DNA of 64,000 nucleotides from Candidatus Leptofilum proximum (GTDB lineage: Bacteria; Chloroflexota; Anaerolineae; Promineifilales; Promineifilaceae). Positions 8,435 through 17,150 of this stretch are shown one piece after another. Every line of letters starts with the position of its first letter. The first letter of the stretch is position 1. Below the pieces are notes generated by a model, which ran no database searches, had not been told where the DNA came from, and saw only the letters and a list, made by a program, of their open reading frames with translations. The stretch spans positions 1,922,001 to 1,986,000 of the forward strand of contig JADJXK010000002.1 in assembly GCA_016710325.1 (NCBI GenBank), written 5' to 3'. The position numbers and the translations under genes were made by a program.

Positions 8435-10030
8435 ATGGAACGTTTTTTTGCTGGCAAGCGGTGGTTTACCGCGTGTTTGGCCCTGATGCTTATTTTCATG
8501 CTGGGAAGCTGTGAACGACCGGACCCGGAAACGGCCGTCTTCGTCACTCCCGGTGCAACCAACCAACCACCACCCACCCCGGTGCTCACGCCCTTCAGCG
8601 GCAGCGGCCCCCTGCCCCCCACGCCAGAAGAAGGCCCGGCGATGGCCATTGCCCGGCCCACCTATTTTGGCACCCCCACACCCGATCCGCCGCATGAAAC
8701 GGCCGTTGCTGGCGACGGCGGCGGCAGCAGCACCATCACCCACGTCGTTGGCACGAATGAAACGCTGAGCATCATCGCTCAACTGTACGGCACCACTGTC
8801 GAAGAACTGCTGGCCATTAACCAGCTGGACAACAGCAACTTTCTCCTTGTGGGCCAATCCCTGCTGGTGCCCACCTCTGCCTCCCAGGTAGGCCCCGCGT
8901 TTAAGATCATTCCCGACAGCGAGTTGGTGTACGGTCCGGCCGCCGCGGGCTTCGACGTACGCCAGTTTGTAGAGCTTTTCGACAGCTACCTGCTGCGCTA
9001 TGAAGAAACAGTGGAAAACCAACGGTTGGCCGGGCCGGAAATCGTCTCCCTGGTGGCCCACCGCTTTAGCGTAAACCCCCGGCTGCTGCTGGCCGCGCTG
9101 GAATATCGCGCCGGGTGGATCAGTAAACCGGTTGGTGTGGTGGAGCAGTACCCGCTGGGTTATGTGGCCACCAGCCAGCCAGGCCTGTATGCCCAACTGG
9201 GCTGGGCGGCCAACGAACTGAACCTGGGCTTTTACGGCCGTGCCGAAGGCGGTCTCACCGCCTTTACCCTGGCCGATGGCACACGCCTGGGGTTTGCCCC
9301 CACCATCAACCACGGTACAGCGGCCGTCCAAAAGTGGCTGGGCGCCCACGACGGCGCTACCTACGCCACCTGGCTGCAAGAAACTGGCCCCGATGGCTTT
9401 TGGGCCACCTACAACCGCCTGTTTGGCAATCCGTTTGCCTACACGGTTGACCCGCTGTGGCCCGCAGACTTAAGCCAGCCCAGCTTGCAGCTCCCCTGGA
9501 GCAGCGACGAAACCTGGTACTACACCGGCGGACCGCACGGCGGCTGGGCCGCCGGTTCGGCCTGGGCGGCCCTGGACTTTGCCCCTCCGTCCGAGCAGTT
9601 GGGCTGCGTGCAGTCAGAATACTGGGTCGCGGCCATGGCCGACGGCATTGTTACCCGCAGCGATTTTGGCGCCGTGGTGGTAGACCTGGACCTGCCCGGC
9701 CAGCCGGCCGATGGTTTTGCCGGAACCGGCTGGGCCATCACCTACATGCACCTGGAGACGCGCGATCGCATCGTCGCAGGCACGCCAGTGCAAACGGGCG
9801 ACCGGCTGGGGCATCCCTCGTGCGAAGGCGGCTTCTCAAACGGCACCCATTTGCACGTGGCGCGGACATACAACGGCCGTTGGGTGGCCGCCGACGGTGA
9901 GCTGGCCTTCAACATGGCCGGTTGGCTCTCCCAGGGGCTCGGCTCCGAGTACGACGGCCTGCTGGTGCGCGGCACTATCAGCCGCGAAGCCTGTGTCTGC
10001 CGGGATGAGATTAACGCGATTAATCCGTAA
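8435..10030 (+). CDS. LysM and M23-type peptidase domain lipoprotein
   Basis: Predicted cell-envelope lipoprotein of 531 residues. The signal peptide ends in the lipobox LGSC (Cys26), followed by a Pro/Thr linker to about residue 95. A LysM motif (about 100-145) should bind peptidoglycan. A helical middle region (about 160-340) is of unknown fold. The C-terminal part resembles M23 metallopeptidases, with ALDFAP, a YMHLE segment and H472-x-H474 in GTHLHVAR. The canonical first zinc His is hard to place, so catalysis is uncertain. I chose ATG 8435 for the signal peptide; no Shine-Dalgarno is visible, but TACAAT lies at 8420-8425, so the transcript may have almost no leader. The stop begins the repeat at 10022-10083. 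Confidence 0.8.
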   Translation: MERFFAGKRWFTACLALMLIFMLGSCERPDPETAVFVTPGATNQPPPTPVLTPFSGSGPLPPTPEEGPAMAIARPTYFGTPTPDPPHETAVAGDGGGSSTITHVVGTNETLSIIAQLYGTTVEELLAINQLDNSNFLLVGQSLLVPTSASQVGPAFKIIPDSELVYGPAAAGFDVRQFVELFDSYLLRYEETVENQRLAGPEIVSLVAHRFSVNPRLLLAALEYRAGWISKPVGVVEQYPLGYVATSQPGLYAQLGWAANELNLGFYGRAEGGLTAFTLADGTRLGFAPTINHGTAAVQKWLGAHDGATYATWLQETGPDGFWATYNRLFGNPFAYTVDPLWPADLSQPSLQLPWSSDETWYYTGGPHGGWAAGSAWAALDFAPPSEQLGCVQSEYWVAAMADGIVTRSDFGAVVVDLDLPGQPADGFAGTGWAITYMHLETRDRIVAGTPVQTGDRLGHPSCEGGFSNGTHLHVARTYNGRWVAADGELAFNMAGWLSQGLGSEYDGLLVRGTISREACVCRDEINAINP

Positions 10031-10083
10031 TCGGTAATCCGTTTACCGTTCACCGATTACCGATCACCGATTACCGTTCACCG
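10022..10083. repeat. GGTAATCGGTGAACGGTAA stuttering inverted repeat between convergent genes
   Basis: Alternating TTACCG, TTCACCG and GATTACCGATCACCG units with reverse copies GTAATCGG at the left end, able to fold back. It contains the stop codons of both convergent genes: TAA 10028-10030 of the LysM gene and TGA 10078-10080 (minus) of the HIT gene. Related copies lie at 16972-17018 and 45131-45157. Confidence 0.8.
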
Positions 10084-10425
10084 CCGCGCCAACATTGGGC
10101 CTAACGGCCGTCCCCCCAACAGGTGTAAATGCAGGTGAAACACTTCCTGCCCACCGTGTTTGTTGCAGTTGATCATCAGGCGGTAGCCATCTTCGGCAAT
10201 ACCTTCTTCGGCAGCCAGCTTTTTGGCCACCAGCAGCAGCCGTCCGGCCACCTGCTCGTCGGCTTCGGTCAGATCGTTGACTGTGGCGATTTCTTTGTTG
10301 GGCACGATCAAAATATGCGTGGGCGCCTGCGGGTTGATGTCCCGAAACGCCGTCACCAGCTCATCCTGGTACACCACATCTGCCGGAATTTCCCCCGTAA
10401 TGATTTTTGAAAAGATTGTTGACAT
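10078..10425 (-). CDS. HIT family protein (histidine triad nucleotide-binding)
   Basis: Small cytoplasmic nucleotide hydrolase or transferase of 115 residues, HinT-like, expected to cleave purine nucleoside phosphoramidates. The N-terminus TIFSKIITGEIPADVVYQDE and the C-terminal triad HLHLHLLGGRPL are diagnostic. ATG at 10423-10425 has AGGAG eight bases upstream. Its last codon and stop are within the intergenic repeat. It is monocistronic and divergent from the PEP/pyruvate-binding gene. Confidence 0.93.
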   Translation of the reverse strand: MSTIFSKIITGEIPADVVYQDELVTAFRDINPQAPTHILIVPNKEIATVNDLTEADEQVAGRLLLVAKKLAAEEGIAEDGYRLMINCNKHGGQEVFHLHLHLLGGRPLGPMLARR

Positions 10426-10586
10426 AAACTACTCCTGTAGAGTGGTGGCTGGCAGAGTTCACCAGTCACGAACCGCCAGCCACTAAAACAAGCTCCTCCC
10501 GTTTTACTCTGGTTCGGGCAAGCAGGCAACCTGCTGTATAATGGTGCCCGTACAGCTCGATCACCCGAATTATGGGGAGAAATGGC

Positions 10587-13004
10587 ATGGAATTTCCGGT
10601 ACCACACAGCACTGGTCCCATTCGCAGCATCACGCCGACCATCGATATTTACATCAAACTGGCCCAGTACCCCACCCTGGCGCACGACATCCGGGTGCGG
10701 ATGCGTGATGAGCTGTTCCAGCGCGGCATCATCGACTCTGAGACGTTTAACGCGGAAATCAAAGCCAAGGCGCTGGAGTCGCAGCGGCGCGAGGGGCTGT
10801 ACGATCCCTTTGGCCAGGAGCAGGCCCACATCTGGCAAAAGCGCAAGGACCGCATTCGGGACTATCAAACCGACGCTTACTTTGCCAACAATCTGAGCCT
10901 GTCGCTGCTGGACACCATTATTGAAGATGTGCTGAACAGCCAGCCGGGCCACAGCGACTCGATTGAGCTGACCTTCAACCCAGAAATTGCGCCCTGGGAG
11001 ATGTTATTCCGCCAGGGCGAGCTGTACGAGGCGCTGCCACCCGACCGGCTGGAAAAGGTCAAACACCATCTGCAAGAGATTAAAGTGGTGCTGATCAAGG
11101 GCATGATTAGCGACCAGCTGCGTTTTATTGCCGTGGCCAAACATGTGCTGAGCATTGCCGATTTGCGCCGCATTTACCGGCGGCGCATTGGCGGTGGCAA
11201 GATTGGCGGCAAGGCCGCCGGCATGATCCTGGCCTGGAAGATTTTGCAGCAGAAGCCTACCGATGGCGGCCCAGACCTCAGCGAATTTGTGGAGATCCCT
11301 GATTCCTACTTTTTAGGCAGCGAGGTGATTTACGACTTCCGGCTGATGAACAACCTGGACAGCTACATGAACCAGAAATATCGGCCGTTGGAAGAGATTC
11401 GCCGGGAACATCCCAAAATCGAGGCCGAGCACATGGTCGGGCGCTTCCCGGAAGGCATCGTGGACAATCTGCGCTACGTGCTGGCCCAGTTTGGCGACGA
11501 CCCGATTATTGTGCGTTCGTCCAGCCTGCTGGAGGACAACTTTGGCTTCTCGTTTGCGGGCAAATACAGCAGCTACTTTTGCCCCAACCAGGGCACGCCC
11601 CGAGAAAATTTGCGCGATTTACTGGATGCCATTCGCCGCGTCTACGCCAGCACGATTAACCCGGATGCCATTTTGTACCGGCAGCACCACGGTCTGATCG
11701 ACTACGATGAGCGGATGGCGGTGCTGCTGCAGCGGGTGCGCGGGAAGCGTTACGGCCGTTACTTCATGCCCACCATCGCCGGGGTAGGGTTTAGCCGCAA
11801 CCCGTTCCGCTGGCACCCCAAAATCCGGCGCGAAGATGGCTTTTTGCGCATCGTCTGGGGTGTGGGCACCCGTGCCGTGGACCGGGTGGACAACGACTAT
11901 CCCCGGCTCATTTCGCTCAGCCACCCGCAGCTGCGCCCTGAATCCACACCCCAGGCCCAGCGCCAGTATGCTCAGTGGTACGTAGACCTGGTCGATCTGG
12001 AGCAGAATAAGTTCACCACCCTGCCCATCAACGAAGTACTCAATCGCGACTTCCCCGACCTGCGCTACATTGCCTCGCTGGACAAGGGCGACTACCTGCA
12101 GCGCATCCTCTCGGTGGGCGCGCTGGACGAAGAGGATCGATACGTCCTGACCTTTGATGCCCTGGTGCGCGACCGCAAGTTTGTGACGCTGATGCGCACG
12201 GCGCTGGCGCGGCTGGAGGAAGGGTACAAAACGCCGGTAGACATGGAATTTACCGTGGAGATTTTGCCAGGACGGCCGTATCCCGACTTTAAACTGCACC
12301 TCCTGCAGTGCCGCCCCCTCAGCCAGCGCGCCAACGAAGAAACCGTAAAGATTCCCACCGACGTGCCGCCCAGGCGCATTTTGTTTACTTCGCGGGGATT
12401 GATCCCCAACGGCCGTGCCGAGCAAATTCGCTACGTCATCTTTGTGGACCCGGAAAAATATCGCCAGATCCCGGAAATGGCGACCAAGCTGGAGTTGGGC
12501 CGGGCCATCGGGCGGCTGAACAAGCTGCTGGAAGATGAGTCGTTTATCCTCATCGGGCCGGGGCGCTGGGGCAGCACCAACCTGGAGCTGGGCGTGCGTG
12601 TCAGCTACGCCGACATCTACAACACCAGGGTGCTCATCGAACTGGGCGTGGCCCAAGATGGCAAACCGCCGGAGCTTTCTTACGGCACCCACTTTTTCCA
12701 GGACCTGGTGGAATCTGGCATTTTCTCCCTGCCCATTCCGCTGCACCTGGAAGGCGCCAGCTTCAACTGGCGCTTCTTCCGCCTGGCGCCCAACAGCCTG
12801 CCCAAGCTGCTGCCCGAAGACAAATCCCTGACGCCTTTTCTACAGGTTATTGATTTGCCCCGGGTCACCAAAGGGTACCGCCTGAACATCTTGATGGATG
12901 GCACCACCAACGATGAAGCCATCGGTTTCCTGGTCAAAAGTACACATCCAGACCTGGTTTCGACCACAGCTCAATCCTCGATGGGTTATCCCTTTATCAA
13001 GTGA
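10587..13004 (+). CDS. PEP/pyruvate-binding domain protein (PPDK N-terminal-like)
   Basis: Large cytoplasmic protein of 805 residues with an ATP-grasp PEP/pyruvate-binding domain as in pyruvate phosphate dikinase and PEP synthase. The domain spans roughly residues 200-520: GGKAAGMILAWKIL, IIVRSSSLLEDNFGFSFAGK, then PTIAGVGFSRNPFRW and WGVGTRAVDRVDNDYPRLI. The phospho-His swivelling domain and the C-terminal TIM barrel of true PPDK are absent, so it cannot do the full reaction alone. The N-terminal 190 residues are charged and helical. ATG 10587 was preferred over ATG 10572 because GGGGAG lies seven bases upstream of it. Function unknown. Confidence 0.82.
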   Translation: MEFPVPHSTGPIRSITPTIDIYIKLAQYPTLAHDIRVRMRDELFQRGIIDSETFNAEIKAKALESQRREGLYDPFGQEQAHIWQKRKDRIRDYQTDAYFANNLSLSLLDTIIEDVLNSQPGHSDSIELTFNPEIAPWEMLFRQGELYEALPPDRLEKVKHHLQEIKVVLIKGMISDQLRFIAVAKHVLSIADLRRIYRRRIGGGKIGGKAAGMILAWKILQQKPTDGGPDLSEFVEIPDSYFLGSEVIYDFRLMNNLDSYMNQKYRPLEEIRREHPKIEAEHMVGRFPEGIVDNLRYVLAQFGDDPIIVRSSSLLEDNFGFSFAGKYSSYFCPNQGTPRENLRDLLDAIRRVYASTINPDAILYRQHHGLIDYDERMAVLLQRVRGKRYGRYFMPTIAGVGFSRNPFRWHPKIRREDGFLRIVWGVGTRAVDRVDNDYPRLISLSHPQLRPESTPQAQRQYAQWYVDLVDLEQNKFTTLPINEVLNRDFPDLRYIASLDKGDYLQRILSVGALDEEDRYVLTFDALVRDRKFVTLMRTALARLEEGYKTPVDMEFTVEILPGRPYPDFKLHLLQCRPLSQRANEETVKIPTDVPPRRILFTSRGLIPNGRAEQIRYVIFVDPEKYRQIPEMATKLELGRAIGRLNKLLEDESFILIGPGRWGSTNLELGVRVSYADIYNTRVLIELGVAQDGKPPELSYGTHFFQDLVESGIFSLPIPLHLEGASFNWRFFRLAPNSLPKLLPEDKSLTPFLQVIDLPRVTKGYRLNILMDGTTNDEAIGFLVKSTHPDLVSTTAQSSMGYPFIK

Positions 13005-13029
13005 ACGCCTACAAACGATGCTCGCTTGT

Positions 13030-13062
13030 AGATTGGCCCAATCTTGGAGATTGGGCCAATCT
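13030..13062. repeat. Double AGATTGGCCCAATCT palindrome
   Basis: AGATTGGCCCAATCT (13030-13044), three bases, then AGATTGGGCCAATCT (13048-13062). Each half is itself a palindrome and the two also pair with each other. A sister copy with TCC/GAC centres is at 16138-16170. It sits between convergent genes. Confidence 0.85.
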
Positions 13063-13082
13063 GGTCGCTTGTTTCAGGACGT

Positions 13083-14954
13083 TTAGAAAACCGTCTTAGC
13101 TGCGGCGGCAGCTTTGGCTGCTTTACGCTTACGGCCGTCTTCAAAAATTGTCTGCTGCTCGGGCCGGGCCAGCAGGCTGATGAGGGTGTCGCCCGTTTTG
13201 GGCGCCAGATCGCCGTCAGCGGTAAAGATGGCCAGTCGGCCACTTTTGCGGATCAGGCAGAGCGCCACGGCCGTTCCGGGATGCTGCCGCTTAAAGTCGG
13301 CGTAGGTAAACTCTTGGGTGATGGGTGTGGATTTCAGCTGCGCCCCACCAGCAAACAGTTCGTCCAGCTGAGCATAGGTCAGCGCCGGTTGGAACAAGAT
13401 ACGGCCGTGCAAATGGCGCGGCGCCGACTGTTCCGCACTGGGGTCCGACGAGTCGCTGGACTGGAGCTGAAACGCCCCCGAACGGCCAAACACCTCGGCA
13501 AAATGCAGGGCAGACAGCGCGTTGGCTTCATCATTGGAAGTCATGGCCAGGAAACGGCCGATTCCCGCCAGGTCCACCGCCTCCAGCACCGACTCGTCCA
13601 ACGCGTTGCCGTAATATGACTTTAACCCCGTCATGCGCGCCGCCGCGTGGTTGCGCCAGTTGGAATCAATCAACCCCACGCGGAAGCCGTGGGACTGCAG
13701 CAGTTCGGCCAGTTCACGCGTCAGCGGATGCGCCCCCATGAACAACACCCCCTGCGGCGACGCTTCGGCCAGCCCCAGCCAGTTGGCCAGCGGCGCGGCC
13801 GTCAGCCCATAAATCAGCACAGTGGCGAGGATCACCAGGAACGTCAGCGCCACCAGCGATTCGGACCCGGCAAAACCGGCCTCTTCCAAACGCAGGGCAA
13901 ACAGCGAGGCCACCGATGCCGCCACGATGCCGCGCGGCGCCATCCAGGAAAGGAACACTTTTTCCTTTACCGTCAGACTGGCGCGCCAGGTGGAGATAAA
14001 AACGGCCGCAGGCCGCACCAGCAGCACCAAAAACAGCACAAACAGCGCCCCACGCCACCAGACAATCGCCTGAAAATCGGTCCAAGACAGCCTCGCTGCC
14101 AGAATGATAAACAGCCCCGCAATCAGCAGCTCGCGCACGTTTTTCTTAAACTCTTCAATCTGCTTAACGGGCACCTGGCGCTGGTTGGCCAGGGCAAACC
14201 CCATCACCGTCACCGCCAGCAGGCCAGCTTCCGGGTGCAGCAGGTCGCTGACCACAAAGGCCAGCGTGACAAACAGCAGCGAGACGCCGTTGTGCAGCTG
14301 ATCCGGCACCCAGTAGCGCGACAGCAGCAGCCACACGATGCCCGCCGCCAGCAAGCCTACCACCACGCCAATGAGCGCCGTGAGCAGCACACCCTGGGCA
14401 ATGAGCATCGGCGCCTGCTGCAGCTGCTCGGACAAAATCGCTTCAAAAACCAACACCGCCAGCACCGCACCGATGGGATCAATCAGGATGCCTTCCCACT
14501 TGAGGATGGCCATCGTTTTGCCTCTGGGCCGGATTTGCCGCAGCAGCGGCCCAATGACCGTGGGACCGGTGACGACGAGAACGGCCGTTAACAAAATAGC
14601 AATCGGCCAGGAAAGCTGGAGCAGGAACCGGGCCGCAATCGCCCCCAGCACCCAGGTAATCACCACGCCGATGCTGGTGAGGCTGAACACCACTCCACCA
14701 ACCTCACGCAGCTCCTTCACGCTTAGGCTAAGACCACCTTCGTACAAAATGTAGGCCACCGCGAGTGACACCAGGGGAAACAGCAGCTCGCCAAGCACCG
14801 CCTCGGGTGAGAGCAGGCCGGTGACTGGTCCAGCCACCAGGCCAATGATGAGCAGCAGCAAAATGGAGGGCAGCCGCAGCCGCCAGGCCAGCCACTGCGC
14901 CAGAACGCCCAGAATTAAAACGGCCGCAATACCAATTAACAGATGTTCTTCCAC
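13083..14954 (-). CDS. CPA1-type cation:proton antiporter with C-terminal TrkA domain
   Basis: Integral membrane Na+(K+)/H+ exchanger of 623 residues. About 12 transmembrane helices span residues 1-395, with the CPA core motifs VVTGPTVIGPLLRQIRP and WEGILIDPIGAVLAVLVFE and the helix YILYEGGLSLSVKEL. Residues about 400-520 form a TrkA-N-like Rossmann domain (GVLFMGAHPL, VGLIDSN) and 545-605 a TrkA-C-like tail, so transport is probably gated by a nucleotide or ion. The extreme C-terminus is Lys/Ala rich. ATG 14954 follows AAGGAGC. It is followed by a glycine-zipper protein gene on the same strand, upstream of it. Confidence 0.9.
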   Translation of the reverse strand: MEEHLLIGIAAVLILGVLAQWLAWRLRLPSILLLLIIGLVAGPVTGLLSPEAVLGELLFPLVSLAVAYILYEGGLSLSVKELREVGGVVFSLTSIGVVITWVLGAIAARFLLQLSWPIAILLTAVLVVTGPTVIGPLLRQIRPRGKTMAILKWEGILIDPIGAVLAVLVFEAILSEQLQQAPMLIAQGVLLTALIGVVVGLLAAGIVWLLLSRYWVPDQLHNGVSLLFVTLAFVVSDLLHPEAGLLAVTVMGFALANQRQVPVKQIEEFKKNVRELLIAGLFIILAARLSWTDFQAIVWWRGALFVLFLVLLVRPAAVFISTWRASLTVKEKVFLSWMAPRGIVAASVASLFALRLEEAGFAGSESLVALTFLVILATVLIYGLTAAPLANWLGLAEASPQGVLFMGAHPLTRELAELLQSHGFRVGLIDSNWRNHAAARMTGLKSYYGNALDESVLEAVDLAGIGRFLAMTSNDEANALSALHFAEVFGRSGAFQLQSSDSSDPSAEQSAPRHLHGRILFQPALTYAQLDELFAGGAQLKSTPITQEFTYADFKRQHPGTAVALCLIRKSGRLAIFTADGDLAPKTGDTLISLLARPEQQTIFEDGRKRKAAKAAAAAKTVF

Positions 14955-14989
14955 AAACAGCTCCTTTCAGGCCCAGGCCACACATACAA

Positions 14990-15036
14990 ACGACGCAGCG
15001 TTTGGACCAAACGCTACGTCGTGATGATCTTTTTTT
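14990..15036 (+). terminator. Hairpin with T run between same-strand genes
   Basis: ACGACGCAGCGTTTGG (14990-15005) pairs with CCAAACGCTACGTCGT (15007-15022) with one mismatch, and a run of seven T follows at 15030-15036 on the plus strand. Both flanking genes are on the minus strand, so as a terminator it would stop antisense transcription; it may equally be a mobile palindromic repeat. Confidence 0.6.
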
Positions 15037-15038
15037 GC

Positions 15039-15097
15039 CACGAATTAACACAAATTGATACGAATGATTTGTCATTCTGGGCGAAGCGAAGAATTCC
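15039..15097. repeat. CACGAATTAACACAAATT repeat followed by TGTCATTCTGGGCGAAGCG element
   Basis: First part (15039-15076) belongs to the cacgaatt family also seen at 17079-17146. The second part (15068-15097) matches a palindromic sequence of the TGTCATTCTGAGCGAAGCG type that I know from many unrelated bacterial genomes. Confidence 0.65.
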
Positions 15098-15182
15098 TCA
15101 AAGCCAACGCTCACAGAACCACTCGATCCACTCTCCAAATCGTAGAGATTTGGTTTACAAAGTACTCAGTGCCGCTGCGCCT

Positions 15183-16103
15183 CTACGCGACCTTTTCTGT
15201 CCTGTCAGGGGGAGGGGACATTTGGGTCGCCTCCATCGTCTTCATCACGCGGCGGCTGGTGGCGGCTTCGGCTTCATCGTCCGTCGTCACGATGAGCAGC
15301 GCCCCACCCTGGCGCACCGCATCCAGGTAAAACGGCGCGTCCGCCGCATCGATCCCCAGGCGCGTCAGGTGTGTTTCGGCCGTAGGTGGCTCGGACAGCG
15401 GTGGGACAGGACCAACATTCAGCGGCGAGGGTGCAAAGCTAACGGGGAAACGGCCGCTGCCCCCATCCATATTTTTGATGTTCATACCGTCTATCAGATA
15501 AATCTCTTCCTGATTAATGCCTTCACCAAGCAGCTTTTGCCCGGCCTGGTGCGCCTCTTTGGCCGTAGCAAACAGACCAATCACCGGCATCGCAATCGCC
15601 GTGTTTTGCGACCGGCCCAAAAGGGTCGATTGGGTGCGGGTGGCCTGGGCTTCGCGCATTAAGCGCCAGGCACGAGCGGCCCGTTCGCCGCGGGCCTGCA
15701 CCACCAGGATCACGCCGTTGTTAGCCAGGGTCTCGGTGTAAAACTGAGCATCTTCACCCAGCAGCCCCAGCTTGATGACCAGCCCCAGCAGCGTACCGTA
15801 CACAGCGCCAGCGGCTGCCCCGCCCAGCGTGCTGGTAATCAACCCACTGGCCAAAATGGGTCCCACCACCGGCACCGAAATCGAAGCGGCGCCCACCAGC
15901 AGGCCAAAAAGTCCGCCGACGGCCGTTCCCGCCAAGGCACCATAACCAGCCCCTGTCAGCGCTTCATCCGCTTCGCTGGCGCGCTTGAGCTCGCCACGCA
16001 TCAGTACGCCAATTTCGTCATCGGTAAATCCAGCGTCGTGCAGGGCGGCAACGGCCGCTTCCGCATGGTCTGGTTCGGCAAAAGCACTCATGACCACGTG
16101 CAT
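15183..16103 (-). CDS. Glycine-zipper stress-type protein with ferredoxin-like repeats
   Basis: Protein of 306 residues resembling the general stress protein 17M/YflT group. Residues 1-45 form an alpha-beta unit (VVMSAFAEPDHAEAAVAAL, GFTDDEIGVLM). A glycine/alanine-rich zipper follows (about 60-125, GALAGTAVGGLFGLLVGAA and GGAAAGAVYGTLLGLVIK), likely inserted in the membrane. Two more alpha-beta units come after (about 170-205, IGLFATAKEAHQAGQKLL; and 265-300). It resembles DUF1269-type proteins that contact membranes. ATG 16103 has GGAG six bases upstream, and that GGAG lies in a repeat (GATTGGAGATT). It lies upstream of the antiporter gene on the same strand, 228 bases away. Confidence 0.65.
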   Translation of the reverse strand: MHVVMSAFAEPDHAEAAVAALHDAGFTDDEIGVLMRGELKRASEADEALTGAGYGALAGTAVGGLFGLLVGAASISVPVVGPILASGLITSTLGGAAAGAVYGTLLGLVIKLGLLGEDAQFYTETLANNGVILVVQARGERAARAWRLMREAQATRTQSTLLGRSQNTAIAMPVIGLFATAKEAHQAGQKLLGEGINQEEIYLIDGMNIKNMDGGSGRFPVSFAPSPLNVGPVPPLSEPPTAETHLTRLGIDAADAPFYLDAVRQGGALLIVTTDDEAEAATSRRVMKTMEATQMSPPPDRTEKVA

Positions 16104-16137
16104 AAAAATCTCCAATCTACAGTTGAATGTGTCCATT

Positions 16138-16170
16138 AGATTGGTCCAATCTCAAAGATTGGACCAATCT
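16138..16170. repeat. Double AGATTGGTCCAATCT palindrome
   Basis: AGATTGGTCCAATCT (16138-16152) and AGATTGGACCAATCT (16156-16170), each palindromic and mutually complementary. Same family as 13030-13062, the two copies flanking the antiporter and stress-protein pair. Confidence 0.85.
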
Positions 16171-16285
16171 CAGAGCGGGCATCACCTTGTCATCCCAAAG
16201 TATGGGCGCAACAGAACAAACCGGAATGGGCAGAGATAGAGAGGGGGGATATAGAAGGGGATAGAAGTTGAGAAACGGTGCGGCG

Positions 16286-16969
16286 TTAGGGGTCGGAAAC
16301 GGCCGTTTCCTGGTCATCATCGAGGAAGTGCAGATAGGCCGCCGCGTCCTCACGGTTGCTCACGTCCAGCTTCTTGAGGATGTTGTGCACGTGTGTCTTC
16401 ACCGTGCCCACCTCCACCACCAGCCGGTCGGCAATTTCCTGGTTGGTCATGCCCTCACCGATGAGGGTAAGCACGTCCCGCTCGCGCGGCGTCAGCTCGT
16501 CTACGGCCATCGGGTCCAGTGCCCGCTGGGTCGACAAACGGGCCAGCTCGGCCAGCTGCTGAATCAGTTTGGCGGCAATGTCGGGGGAGATGAGCGCCTT
16601 TTCATTGTGCGCCGCCCAAATGTTTTCCAGCAGCCGCTCCGTGGTTACGTCTTGCAGCACATAACCCGCCGCCCCCGCCATGACGTACTGCAAAATCATG
16701 TTTTCGGAGTCGGGCATGCCAATGACCATCACCTTGACAGAAGGGTCCAGCTTGACCATTTCACGCGTGAGGCTGAGTGCGCCCTGGTTGGGCAGCGTGG
16801 CAGCCACCAGCATCATGTTGCAGTTGCTGCGTGCCACCTTGCCCAGCGCCTCCTCCACAGACGTGGCCAGGCCAACCACAAAAATCCCCTCTTCCTCGGT
16901 GAGGACCGAAGCAATGAGGCTGGCAATCAGGCGGGTCTGGTGCACAACAATAACTCGGATCATGGGCAT
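16286..16969 (-). CDS. NarL/LuxR-type regulator with a degenerate receiver domain
   Basis: DNA-binding regulator of 227 residues. The C-terminal LuxR helix-turn-helix (about 155-218) is intact: LTPRERDVLTLIGEGMTNQE and GTVKTHVHNILKKLDVSNRE. The N-terminal receiver has lost all active-site residues: the acidic pair is H10-Q11, the phospho-Asp position is Ala56 (in MMLVAATLP), the switch Ser/Thr is Met, and the Lys position is Gln (GYVLQD). It should therefore not be phosphorylated and is likely controlled by a ligand, a partner or its own level. No kinase is adjacent. A GTAATCGGC inverted repeat (16972-17018) lies directly upstream. Confidence 0.85.
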   Translation of the reverse strand: MPMIRVIVVHQTRLIASLIASVLTEEEGIFVVGLATSVEEALGKVARSNCNMMLVAATLPNQGALSLTREMVKLDPSVKVMVIGMPDSENMILQYVMAGAAGYVLQDVTTERLLENIWAAHNEKALISPDIAAKLIQQLAELARLSTQRALDPMAVDELTPRERDVLTLIGEGMTNQEIADRLVVEVGTVKTHVHNILKKLDVSNREDAAAYLHFLDDDQETAVSDP

Positions 16970-16971
16970 TG

Positions 16972-17018
16972 GTAATCGGCGCTAAGTTTGGGGAAAGTGA
17001 GGCAAGTGAGCCGATTAC
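16972..17018. repeat. GTAATCGGC inverted repeat upstream of the NarL-type gene
   Basis: GTAATCGGC (16972-16980) and GCCGATTAC (17010-17018) with a 29-base loop made of GTGAGGCAAGTGAG-like stutters. It belongs to the GGTAATCGG family and would fold in the 5' leader of the regulator mRNA. Confidence 0.65.
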
Positions 17019-17078
17019 TGAAAAAATTATAGCCCTATCCGAAAGGGCAGGCTACTGCTGCTTAAGAACGTTTCATCA

Positions 17079-17146
17079 CAAATGGCACGAATGGACGAAT
17101 TACACGAATGATTCGTCCCATTCGTCAATTGGTTAAATTCGTGATT
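17079..17146. repeat. CACGAATGGACGAATTACACG stutter with reverse arm
   Basis: Imperfect copies of ACGAATGG/ACACGAATG followed by reverse copies ATTCGTCCCATTCGTC and AAATTCGTG, forming a long imperfect hairpin between the CCA-type gene and the NarL-type gene. Same family as 15039-15076 and 36635-36670. Confidence 0.7.
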
Positions 17147-17150
17147 ATTT

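Noticed and set aside
11619..12746. A 375-codon minus-strand frame inside the PEP/pyruvate-binding gene
   Set aside because: Antisense to the conserved ATP-grasp region, with no recognisable fold or start signal.
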